NCBI GenBank assembly: GCA_004565275.1
Contig: SDOX01000017.1
Coordinates: 935-36,897 of the forward strand
DNA length: 35,963 nt
DNA from: Nannochloropsis salina CCMP1776
Taxonomy: Eukaryota > Sar > Eustigmatophyceae > Eustigmatales > Monodopsidaceae
Direction: 5' to 3'
Made by a program: the position numbers and the translations under genes. Positions within the stretch are counted from its first letter, which is position 1. Each line of letters starts with the position of its first letter. The notes under the pieces were generated by a model. The model made no database searches, was not told where the DNA came from, and saw only the letters and a program-made list of their open reading frames with translations. This document shows positions 1 to 9,479 of this stretch, one piece after another.

Positions 1-1383
1 TTGCACTGGACCTGCAGCCAGTGGCTCCCGTAAGGCCGATCCCAGTAGAGACGCAGACCTTCAGCATGGGCCAAGGCCTCCTCTTCCTGAAATAAAGGGA
101 GGGAGGGAGGGAGGGGGGGAGGGAGGGGGGGAGGGAGGACTGGCTCATGAATCCGGCTTAGACTCGCACGGACGCCGCCAGGACACGCGATGGGGACGAA
201 GAGACAAAGAGAAGAGGAGAGGGAGGAACGGAGGAAGGGAAATGGGGAGCTGCACAAGAATCTTGTCCGGGGGACTGCGGGGAAAGAAAGGGCGGGAGGG
301 AGGGAGGGCGTACCTCCCGGTCGGGCGCGATGAAGGTGGGATGGTATTGTTGCAGGAGCTGAGGGCGGATTCGACGCACGGCGTCTGCGGAAATGGAGCA
401 AGAAGGCGTGGAGGGAGGGAAAGAGGAAGGGAGGGAGCAAGGCCGTGAGAAAAGACGAGGAGCAGATGTCTGTGGAAGAGCAAGCCATCTGTTACTTCTC
501 CCCTTGCGACGCACCTAAATCTTCCTCTTCCTCCTCCTCCTCATGCTCCCCCCCTTCTCCCGCCCCGGTAGGGTGTGCGGGAGGGGAGGGACTGAGGGAG
601 GAAGGGGGGGAGGAAGGGAAGGAGGGGAGACGACCCAAATCATCGTTCGGAAAGGTAGGAAGCGGGGCTTCGGCGACTTCCCTGTGAGCGGGGCGTAGAA
701 AGGGAGAGAAAGAAATAGACACCCATGAGCCTTGTGCATCTCTTCCCTCCCTCCCTCCCTCCCTCCCACCCACCCTCCCTCCCTCCCTACCTACCTGGAG
801 GTGGACAGGAACTTCTCCGCGGCGGCCTCCGGAGCGTCCCCAGCGCCGTAGATGGCGGGGGAGGGGATAGAGATGATGCGCGGCGCCCGAGTGAATTCTG
901 TGGACACGAGCCAGAGGGGAGGGGAGAGAGCAAAGGGGCGGTGCAAAGAAAGGACGGTGCGTATTTAAAAAGTCAGATGCTTTTCTGCATTCTTTCCCTA
1001 CCTCTTTCTCTTCCCCTCCTCCTCCCTTTTTTTCGTTTCTCGATTCCTTTTCCCTTCCCTGTTCGTTGCTTTTCCATCCTCTCTGCACCCGCTATCTCTC
1101 CTGCCCCATATCTCACCAGTGAGAGCGGTGAGCACTGCCGTAGGAAGCTTGTCCTCCTGCCGCTTATACGTGTCGAGAAGGTCCTAGGGACAGAACAGAA
1201 TATGAGACGTGCGAGGTTGTACACAGCAAAAGCTTCCGTGTTGATTCGCTTGTTTGGGTTGTCCAGTCTACGTCTAGCTTCTATATTAGTTGCCCCTTTC
1301 CTTGTCCCTGGTTTCTATCTGCCTACAGCGGTACTTACCTTCCAGTCAAAGAGAGACTGGCGCTCGATGGTTTTCACTTCCAT
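1..1383 (-). CDS. Unrecognised protein, 5' part of a six-exon gene running off the left edge
   Basis: I do not recognise this protein. Six minus-strand exons can be linked by GT-AG signals with consistent phase: 1383-1339, 1183-1117, 897-795, 681-515, 384-314 and 86-1 (open at the edge). Together they give about 180 residues. The product would begin MEVKTIERQSLFDWK, continue through a segment reading TRAPRIISIPSPAIYGAGD, then a Pro/Ser-rich and poly-Glu linker, then a more ordered part containing VRRIRPQLLQQYHPTFIAP and LRLYWDRPYGSHWLQVQ. No signal peptide or membrane segment is seen. The start at 1383 is the first ATG in the first exon I could place, but a further upstream exon cannot be excluded. 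The introns are rich in CCCT on the coding strand. The existence of a gene is supported by five in-phase junctions; its function is unknown. Confidence 0.5.
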
Positions 1384-2403
1384 GATATCCTGTGCAGCGA
1401 GGGTGTCCAGCAGGATGGCGAGTTACCTGACAAAATCGGTGACAGGACGTCGTACAAAGGTGTGTTCAGAAGGCAGGAGTAACTGCGTGTTATCAATTCG
1501 AAATTCGATCGTGTTTAGACAGGCCCTTGTCCACGGCAACCAGGTCAAGTCGGTTTGTCGGAGGCACGAGCGAGCCCGTGCCGTGAAAGGAAGTAGAAGG
1601 GCGCCGTCTTTGACCTCAGGTTACGAAGAGCCTCAAATAGTGCTGCTTGACGATCCTGTGTCATTTTCATGGACGTGTGCGTGAGTGATCGTGCGTGGGC
1701 AAGGTTTTCGACCGTGGCAATTGCTCGCATCGCCAATGCCAGCCGTTAACATAACTCAAGGCGTTTCAAAAACCTAAAAAGACAAAACCACGAACCACCT
1801 GACCACCGGAATCAACCACGAGCACACGATGCATTGTACCGTGCAATAGAGCGTGTATCAAGACGTGCCTCGTGGTCCTCGCACTGATAGAACTTTGAGA
1901 TACACACGCGGTCGTGCCAACAACCAGGAAGCTTATCAACGAGCAATTTGAATTTTTGGCTGTTCAGACAAGGGGCCTGGCGCATATTCCCAGGCTCATG
2001 GCCAATCGACATTTCGAAGCGTGAGCATATTCTAACGCATTCCCAGACTTGATAAAAGAATGGGCATGACTTCGTGGGACAGGCAAAGAGAAACGAGTCT
2101 CGCCGGTTGTTTAAAGAGATATGCCTTGCGAGCGACCGGATACATCACCCCATCACCTTAGAGGGATGAGATTTCTACTTGCTATTCTTTGCATGATAAG
2201 GCTTGAATCTAATTACATTTTTCAACCTTGAGACATACAAACGTGCCTATAGACTGTGGGTACGGGCCAAAGGTCATTGTCGTGTAAAATATTTTTACTT
2301 TGGTTTGGCTTGTATCTCTCTCTGATATTCCTTGCCAGCATCATGACCTTTCCTCATGCATTTAACAGGCGCATTTGGGAAGTGCTTACCATTAAAAATC
2401 AAA
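1384..2403. other. Intergenic gap between divergent genes, probable shared promoter region
   Basis: About 1 kb separates the minus-strand gene on the left from the plus-strand PX gene. No convincing coding region or RNA gene is seen. Composition is more AT-rich than the genes, notably around 2160-2300. Short open frames here have no family resemblance. Promoter function is inferred only from the divergent layout. Confidence 0.4.
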
Positions 2404-5400
2404 AGTATGGGGAAAAAGAAGACCAAGACTAATAAAGGACACAAAAAAGCTCCTAAGCCAGCTACCGAGAAGTCAACAGTCGTGACAACAACAACAACAA
2501 CAACAACAGCAACAACGACCGCAATGGTCACGGGCGCTGGCATCACAACCGGCACATCATCCACCTCCACTCCTCGCTCGCCCCTCCTTCGACCCATGTG
2601 CGCCGAACAGTTGCCCCACCCTTCCTTCACCCCCATGGAAAAGACCGAAGCGGGGATCGAACCTGATAACCAGGCAGGGACTCTCTCGGCTCCTCCCGTT
2701 GCCCCTCCCTCGCCCTCGCCCGCCGTCGCGGAGGATGCAGCGCTTTCTCCACTCGCCTGCGTAGCTGCCAGCTCGGTGCCGTCCCCCTTTCCGCCCCCCA
2801 TCTCCATCTCGTCCTCGGTCCCCACTTTGCCTCTTCCCTCCTCCCCGCCCTCCTCCTCTCCTTTCCCCCCTCTTCCTTCCCCCCCGTGCCCGTGGCAAGC
2901 GACATCGTTCCAGTTGCCCAAAATCCTTCTTCTTCTTCTACCTCCGAGAATGTCACAGCGTCCTCCTCGCCTCCTCTCGGCCCTGAGTCGGGTGGTTCGG
3001 CCCTCCCTCCCTCCCTCCCTCCTCCCCTTCCTCCTGCGCCCGCCGACCTCCTTGCTCCTCCTCCGCCCCAAGCGGCTAGGGAGACGGATGCCAAGACGTT
3101 GACTTTCTCTGCGTGTTCCTTGCCATCTTCCTCCACATGTCCGCATGTCGCTGTGCAGGTACGCACAGACCCGCGCCTTTGTCCCTCCCTCCCTCCCTCC
3201 CTCCTTCTCCATTCTCTCCCATTCTTACCAAATAGTTTCTGTCTAAGTGTCCACTTGTCAGAAAAGATCCACCGCGCAAAATCCGGCCTGACCCTTATAT
3301 CTCTCCCTCCCTCCCTCCCTCCCTCCCTCCCCTCCCTCCCTCCCCTCCCTCCCCCCCCTCCAAGGGGGGGTAGCTTCACCCTCAAGATGCTGGACTCCAG
3401 CCTAGTAAAATCTAAGGACCGTGGACTCTCCTACACCGATTACCGCATCCAGTGTTTCTGGGGCCGTCAGGTACAATGCGCGCCCTCCCTTCTTCCTCCC
3501 TTCCTTGCCTCCCGCCTGTCCTCCCTCCTTCGACTCTTGCTTGTCTCTGCTCTCCCTCAATAAGCGTTTGGTGACTGTTCTTGCCACGTATTTCATCCCT
3601 TCCACATCCTCTCCCCTTCGTTCCCTCAATAAGCGTTTGGTGACTGTTCTTGCCACGTATTCCATCCCTTCCAAATTCTCTCCGCTTCGTTCCCTCAATA
3701 AGCGTTTGGTGACTTTTCTTGCCACGTATTTCATCCCTTCCAAATTCTCTCCCCTTCGTTCCCTCCCTTTCTCCTCTCTTCTGCCTTCCCTCTCTCCCTT
3801 TCCCCCTCCCTCCTTCCCTCCCTCCTTCCCTTTCTCCCTCCCTTTCTCCTTCCCTCCCTCCTTTCCAGGAAGAATCGGCCATGACGTGGACAGTCGCGCA
3901 CCGTTACCGTGACTTTGCTGCCCTCGACGCTCTCCTGCGGCCCGCCCTCCCTTCCGCCCTCCCCTCCGCCCTCCCCTCGTCTCGTCCCCCCCTGCCCCGC
4001 AAGGAGCCTTTCTGGATCGATTCCAACGGCCTTTCGGTTGTCGCCAAGAGGAAAGCGGGCTTGGAGGAGGTGAGGAGGAGGAGGAATGTCTGGGCTGGAG
4101 GGTGGGAGGAAATGGGAGGGCGAGGTGCTAAGACGATTGCGGTACCTCCGCATCCTGACCCGGTTCCCAAGCAGCCCTCCCCCCCGCCCTCCCTCCCTCC
4201 CTCCCTCGTTTTTCCAGTACCTGCTCGGCCTCCTCTCGCATTTCCCGTCCTCCTTGTCCCTCCCGACGCTCGACATTTTCCTCCACCTCAGCGACAGCGT
4301 CGCCGAAATCAAGAGCATGCCAAGTACGTCACTTTCGGCGACGCTTCCCCCTCCCCCCTTCCTCCCCCCCCCCTTCCCTCCTTCCAACCACCTCCGTTCT
4401 CAAAGCCCTTGTGTCCCTTCATTCATTGATGCCCATCCCTCCCTCCTTCCTTCCTTTCAGCCCCTCCCTCGTCCACGTCCTCTTCATTTCCTCTGGTTAC
4501 CGCCGGGAGCCTATCCCGTCGGGCAGTGGTACCGAAGCGGGAGGGAGGGAGGAAGGAGACAGAAGGCAACCTCCTTCCCTCCTACATCCATGGCGTCGAT
4601 ATGTGCCAGCTGTCTTGTGCGTCGAGGGAGGGCGGGAGGGAGGGAGGGAGGGAGGGAGGGAGAGTAGGCGGTTGATATCGTGACGTGTTCCGGCTTGAGT
4701 CGCAATCAATCGGTAGCCGTGCTGTCTGCTTTCCAGCATCGAAGAGGAGGACGAGAATTGTCCCCCCCCCCCTGTTGGAACACTTTCCCGCATCCCCAAT
4801 CCCCTTTCCGGCCCCCTTTCTCCAAACATTCATCCCTTCCTCCCCTTCTTTCTTTCTAGCCACGGCTGCGTACCTCTCCTATGAGACAACTTCTGTTCCT
4901 GCCATGACCGCCGACACCCTGTGTGCTTTTGAGGATAAAATAACGACGCTAAGAAAAATTCTTTTGGACGTTGATGAAGAAGGCGACTTTATGAAGGTAC
5001 GCAGGCGAAAGTCGGTGGAGGGTTAAGAAGTTCTTTTCGCAATTGTCACGAATCAGGAGAAATGCGGCACAATATACCCGTGCGTGACGCATCTCCTCTC
5101 CCTCCCTTCCTCCCCCTTGTCAGCAACCTAGCCTCTGTCGTCTCCTGACCGAGCTGGCCGGAGAGTGGCCGGCCCTCAAGGCGCTGACCAACACCATCCA
5201 GGAAGAGGAGGAGCACGAGACGGAGAAAGGAATGGTAGGTGGCATTTTTTTCCCCATACCATAGTGCCAATCCTCCCTATTTCTTATTTGACCCATTATT
5301 TCCGAACAGAACAAAGTGATTTCGCGTCCTCGCCTAACGCACGCAACCGTTTTTTAACTACTCTGTCATGCTCTCCCATTCTCTGTCCACCATTCCTTCC

Positions 5401-5528
5401 AGGCTATCGATACTCTGCAAGGAGGCTACTCCGTTCTCGGCCGGGCGCTCACCTGTGACGCTGATCTCACCTCTCTCGTCACGAATTTACGCGGGAAATT
5501 GTACAAGAGATATGGGCAACACGATTGA
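2404..5528 (+). CDS. PX-domain protein, sorting-nexin-like
   Basis: The PX domain binds phosphoinositides and targets proteins to endosomal membranes. The PX core is spread over exons 3387-3470, 3869-4069 and 4218-4323. It contains a YTDYRIQ strand, the HRYRDF motif whose Arg contacts the lipid phosphate in the family, and a YLLGLLSHFP helix. Further exons 4860-4996, 5124-5234 and 5403-5528 encode a helical, acidic C-terminal region ending YKRYGQHD. Junction phases agree from 3387 onward. The N-terminus starts MGKKKTKTNKGHKK at 2404, followed by a poly-Thr tract and a Pro/Ser-rich linker. The frame open at 2404 differs from the frame that enters the PX domain at 3158, so a further small intron must lie between about 2600 and 3000. 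GT at 2776 with AG at 2986-2987 fits the phase but is unproven. The partner and precise class are not identifiable. Confidence 0.75.
3302..3362 (+). repeat. CCCT-rich simple repeat in the PX-gene intron before the exon at 3387
   Basis: A near-pure run of CCCT units with a few interruptions lies just upstream of the proposed acceptor at 3386. It is pyrimidine-rich on the coding strand and would serve as an extended polypyrimidine tract. The complementary strand is G-run rich and could form G-quadruplexes. Confidence 0.7.
3553..3759 (+). repeat. Three tandem copies of a 69 bp unit inside an intron
   Basis: Three contiguous copies begin at 3553, 3622 and 3691. Each starts TCCCTCAATAAGCGTTTGG and ends CCCCTTCGT or a close variant. 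The copies differ at only a few positions. The array lies wholly in the PX-gene intron 3471-3868. A 69 bp unit is a multiple of three, but there is no sign that it is translated: the flanking exons join in phase without it. Confidence 0.9.
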
Positions 5529-6290
5529 ATAAGCTCAAGTAGGAGGAATCGTTGTCTTGCAATGTGCGCTTGGACAGGGTGTGTACGTCTTCATCTTTTG
5601 CTAGCTGAGATATATGGCCAAGGACACAAGTGGTATTTTGAATAGAATTTTAAGTAGGAAAGGATAAAGACACTTCCTAAAGAAGACTGCAAGCAATGGG
5701 GACAAGTATTAAGTGCTTGAGCATCAAAGAGGGATAGTTCTTTAAAAGACGACACAAAAAGAGGAAAAAAACAACACGGTAAGTCTCATGAAGGGCTACT
5801 CACTCGACACATAATTGAAAAGTAATGACTTGATTATTTTTTTTTTAAATAAAAAGGAGACTTAAAAAATGATCGGATTAGAACAAAATGAGGCATATTT
5901 TGATTTCCAAGGTTCTGTTCATGTTGCATTCGTTTTGCGTTCTTTGAAAATGGATACTTGTGGACCCTAAAATTTCATTTTTAGGACGAACAGGCACGTC
6001 AGCTGACGCCGAAACTTCAAGGTCGTAGTGTTCGTGATCCGAGTCGTGATCCCAGACAGCTAATTTCGCACGATACGAAGGCATTTTCCTTGATATGGGA
6101 AATGTCAATGTGTGCAAGGTAGTACGTAGCAGTATTAAATCGATGGCCATTCCTGGTCTTTTCCTGCTGTTGTATTTTCGTGGAACGTCAAGCCATTATA
6201 TTTGCGTCTCATAAAGTTATTTTCGTATTTCATCACATTGTCTACATCACTTTGTTTTGCCTTGTGAAAATCAAGATTACAATAGGCACT
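5529..6290. other. Intergenic gap between PX gene and trehalose enzyme gene
   Basis: This AT-rich stretch contains the 3' untranslated region of the PX gene and the promoter/5' region of the next gene, both in the same direction. T-rich and A-rich runs occur near 5835-5860. No RNA gene or convincing coding region is seen. An open frame extends upstream of 6291 to an ATG at 6180, but its residues are AT-biased and look like untranslated leader. Confidence 0.4.
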
Positions 6291-9062
6291 ATGGCGCCTC
6301 CTTCTCCTCACTTTCCACCGACTGCATCCACATCTATGAGTACCTCCGGGCAGTCTCGGTTTTCTACGTTTGAGCCTCAGGATTTGTGCCGCCCTCAAGG
6401 TTCGCTTCACGATGGCCTTCCTCGCTCCACCCGCCGGCAAGTCCAAGCCCCCGATCGTATTCCACAGCCGATCTATCTGGGCATTGAAGTGGAGGTACTA
6501 GAGTCTCAGGAGGTGGTGCGGTACGGATTGTGCGCACATGACGGCTCCTACACGCTGGACTACTACGAAGAAACTATCGACGTTAGTCATTGCAATACGA
6601 CACCGGAGAAAGTTGAGTTTTTTGAAGCACATATTCTCCAGAAGCTGAAAGAATACCAATCGAGCATGAATGTCAAGGCTCATTTAATTGGCCTGGGCCT
6701 GCGAGTCTGTAACACCATGTGTTTTTTGAAACGGGGCTGCGCTACCATGTGTGTGGACTACGGACGTGAACGCGTGTTCAGTGTGTACGGCTCCGACGTT
6801 CCCTCCTTGTCTTCGCGTGTCTGGCTGGAACTTGACGCTATCCCCTTCGTCATGCGGACGCGGGGCCAAACACTGGACGAACGCGCCAGCACCGCGGTGC
6901 GTCAGGCGGTAGTGGCCTTATCCCCGCAATACCCCGGGAACATCCCGAGGGTGGTGGTGGGCTACCGGAACGAGGTGGAGATCGATTGCAACATGGACAT
7001 CCATTTGTATGACTTGGAACATTACCGACAATTTTGCTCGGAAGGTACCTGGCATGCAGTGTTGGCCATGGCCGATGAGCTACGGCAGCGGCAAATCAAG
7101 GTTTCTTACTTCAACTCCACCCCTCAAGGGGGGGGAGTGGCGTTGATGCGCCACGCCCTGTTCCGACTGAGCCATTACCTTCGGGTGAACACGCATTGGT
7201 TCGTGGCGACGCCGTCTCCGGATGTATTCAACATCACCAAGCGGAAATTCCACAATGTCCTGCAGGGCGTCGCGCCCCAGAATGTCTTTTTGGAAGAGGA
7301 AGAGAAGAAGAAGTGGCTGGAGTGGACGAAAATGAACGTGGAACGTCACTGGGACGACCCCGATGGACCCTTGATGACGTCGGACGTGATTGTCATTGAT
7401 GACCCGCAGGTGTGTGGCCTGATCCCGTGGATCCGACGCTTAAATCCAGAGGCGAAGATCGTCTACCGTTCTCACATTGAAGTCCGGGCCGACCTCATCC
7501 GCGACAACCCGCAGGGGCCGCAGGCGCAGACCTGGGACTTTCTTTGGTCTGCGATCAAGCAAGCCGACCTCTTTGTTTCCCACCCCGTGAAGAACTTTGT
7601 CCCCGACGACGTGCCTTTGGAAAACGTGGTGATGATGCCCGCCGCCACAGACCCGTTGGACGGATTGAACAAACCCCTGGACGACTTCAACTTCACCTAT
7701 TACCAACAGGTTTTCAATCGTATCTGCTACGATCAGGGCTCTCGGCGCGTAGATTGGGACCGTCCCTACATCACCCAAGTCGCGCGCTTCGACCCTTCCA
7801 AGGGCATCCCGGACGTCCTCTTAGCCTATCATCGACTTTACTGCAAATTTCTTGACGCGGGGGAAAAGAATCGTGTCGAGCCCCGTCGCAGCCATGACTC
7901 GAAAAAGGCGGAACCTGCCAATGTGGGGGATGGCGGCCAGCAGGAGACTGAGGAGGCGCGTGGGGAGGCTGAGTCGACAGAGGAGGGCACCGGATGGTCT
8001 ACGCTACACAGGCAGCTTCGCATGGAGGAAACGACGCTGCCCCAGCTAATTATTTGCGGACACGGCTCCGTGGACGATCCGGACGGGACGTGGGTGTTTG
8101 AAGAGGCGCATACGATGCTGAACAAGGAGGACTTTCGGGACCTCTGGCCCCACGTGACCATCGTGCGCATACCCCCTTGCGACCAGATTTTGAATGTGGT
8201 TTTACGGGGCGCCGTCTGCGCCTTGCAGCTCAGCCATCGCGAAGGCTTTGAAGTGAAAGTGACGGAAGCCATGGCCAAAGGTGTGCCGGTCGTGGCTTAC
8301 AAGGCGGGGGGCATTCCTTTCCAGATCCGGGACAAGGAGAACGGTTATCTGGTTCCGGTGGGTGATACAGAGACGGTAGCAGAGCACGTGTATTCCTTAT
8401 GTACGGATGCCGAGTTGAGGGAAAAGTTCTCACGGAAGGCCCGGGAAGAGATTGGAGAAGATTTCTTTACGGTCCATAATTGGGCGAATTGGGCCTATAT
8501 TTGGCTCAAAATTAATAACAAACCTCGTGCCCCGCCCACCCTTGAGGAGGTACTGGAGGTTAAAAACAAAACAAAAAAAGGGGAGAAGGACCAGCAGGTC
8601 AGGCATGATGTTGAGGAGGAGGGAGGGATGGAAGGTAACGGTGGGCGAAGCGACGAGGACGAGACGCTGGCTGCATTGGGCGAGGTCTGTCTGAATGTGG
8701 ACGGTAGTCGCAGTCCTTGTGCGCCCTCGTTGCATCGACGGCGCAAGGAAGCTCATGACGTGCTGGGGGGAGGGCGGTGGGTCAAGGACTTGTGGCAGGC
8801 CGAATACGTGAAGGGCGAAACGGACGAGGGGGTGCCACGTTACAAAGAACTACATGCCCATCACGTCGAGGCGCATGAGGCCAAGACGTGGGACCGCAAC
8901 ACCACCCTTCGGCAGGAACAATTCACGCCGCCCCCCTTTTTGATCGACCAGCGAAGAGGAAACATCGAGGGCGGTGACGACAGCCTCCCGCGCATCGTGT
9001 ATAAGCCCGGGCCGAACAGCAAGCTCTGGGTCCGAGATGCCGGCGATTTGGAGGAGGCGTGA
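6291..9062 (+). CDS. Trehalose synthase/phosphorylase-type glycosyltransferase (GT4)
   Basis: One uninterrupted exon encodes about 923 residues. The protein resembles the retaining GT4 enzymes known as fungal trehalose phosphorylase/synthase (Neurospora CCG-9 type) and prokaryotic TreT, which make or split trehalose with glucose-1-phosphate or NDP-glucose. The N-terminal domain includes YLGIEVEV and HDGSYTLDYYEE. A glycine-rich loop, STPQGGGVALMRH, marks the start of the glycosyltransferase fold. The second Rossmann domain contains TQVARFDPSKGIPDVL and the E-x7-E motif REGFEVKVTEAMAKG (Glu near residues 650 and 658). A charged, low-complexity insert of roughly 60 residues splits the second domain after FLDAGEKNR. 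The C-terminal 200 residues are acidic and poorly conserved by eye. Start 6291 was chosen over an in-frame ATG at 6180 because the extra residues look random. The exact donor substrate and reaction direction cannot be told from sequence. Confidence 0.85.
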   Translation: MAPPSPHFPPTASTSMSTSGQSRFSTFEPQDLCRPQGSLHDGLPRSTRRQVQAPDRIPQPIYLGIEVEVLESQEVVRYGLCAHDGSYTLDYYEETIDVSHCNTTPEKVEFFEAHILQKLKEYQSSMNVKAHLIGLGLRVCNTMCFLKRGCATMCVDYGRERVFSVYGSDVPSLSSRVWLELDAIPFVMRTRGQTLDERASTAVRQAVVALSPQYPGNIPRVVVGYRNEVEIDCNMDIHLYDLEHYRQFCSEGTWHAVLAMADELRQRQIKVSYFNSTPQGGGVALMRHALFRLSHYLRVNTHWFVATPSPDVFNITKRKFHNVLQGVAPQNVFLEEEEKKKWLEWTKMNVERHWDDPDGPLMTSDVIVIDDPQVCGLIPWIRRLNPEAKIVYRSHIEVRADLIRDNPQGPQAQTWDFLWSAIKQADLFVSHPVKNFVPDDVPLENVVMMPAATDPLDGLNKPLDDFNFTYYQQVFNRICYDQGSRRVDWDRPYITQVARFDPSKGIPDVLLAYHRLYCKFLDAGEKNRVEPRRSHDSKKAEPANVGDGGQQETEEARGEAESTEEGTGWSTLHRQLRMEETTLPQLIICGHGSVDDPDGTWVFEEAHTMLNKEDFRDLWPHVTIVRIPPCDQILNVVLRGAVCALQLSHREGFEVKVTEAMAKGVPVVAYKAGGIPFQIRDKENGYLVPVGDTETVAEHVYSLCTDAELREKFSRKAREEIGEDFFTVHNWANWAYIWLKINNKPRAPPTLEEVLEVKNKTKKGEKDQQVRHDVEEEGGMEGNGGRSDEDETLAALGEVCLNVDGSRSPCAPSLHRRRKEAHDVLGGGRWVKDLWQAEYVKGETDEGVPRYKELHAHHVEAHEAKTWDRNTTLRQEQFTPPPFLIDQRRGNIEGGDDSLPRIVYKPGPNSKLWVRDAGDLEEA

Positions 9063-9479
9063 GAAGAAAGGAACTGCCCATGTACGGAGAATAAGAGAAA
9101 GGATAGGGATTGAGTTAGGATTGACCCGAACCCGAACCCTAACAGAAGTGTATAGCTTTGTGTTGTCAGAGGAGAAATGCAGATCACACACAGCGACAAA
9201 GACGGCCGCTTGGCGTGTACATGCTTGAAAAGAGGGATGAAGTAATGGCATGGTAGGGCATTGGAGTTGTATGGCTGGAGGCTTGCATGGGTATCAACGA
9301 CTTTCCATTCCAGGTGTCGGATATAATTTGGCATGGCATGTGAAGTTGTGGGAAACAATTATTCTTGGAAACAATGCTTTTTTTGAGTGTGTTACAAATC
9401 CCCCAAGGGCCTCTTTTCTTCGCCTCTTTGTCCGTCTCCCCCTTTCCTTCCTTCCTTCCCCGCTGACGCACCTCCCTGC
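9063..9479. other. Short gap between convergent genes
   Basis: The trehalose enzyme gene and the HBS1 gene end tail to tail here, so this stretch should hold both 3' untranslated regions. It includes one short stretch of CCCGAACC and CCCTAAC near 9124-9142 that resembles a telomere unit but is far too short to be one. No gene is seen. Confidence 0.5.

Noticed and set aside
3553-3759. CRISPR-like appearance of the 69 bp repeats
   Set aside because: Copies are directly adjacent with no spacers and lie in an intron of a eukaryotic gene.
6180-6290. In-frame N-terminal extension of the trehalose enzyme
   Set aside because: The 37 extra residues are AT-driven (Ile, Phe, Val, His) and precede the natural MAPPSPHF start; no conserved motif would be lost.
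9120-9145. Telomere-like CCCGAACC/CCCTAAC sequence
   Set aside because: Only two or three imperfect units within a gap between two intact genes; no array, so chance is likely.
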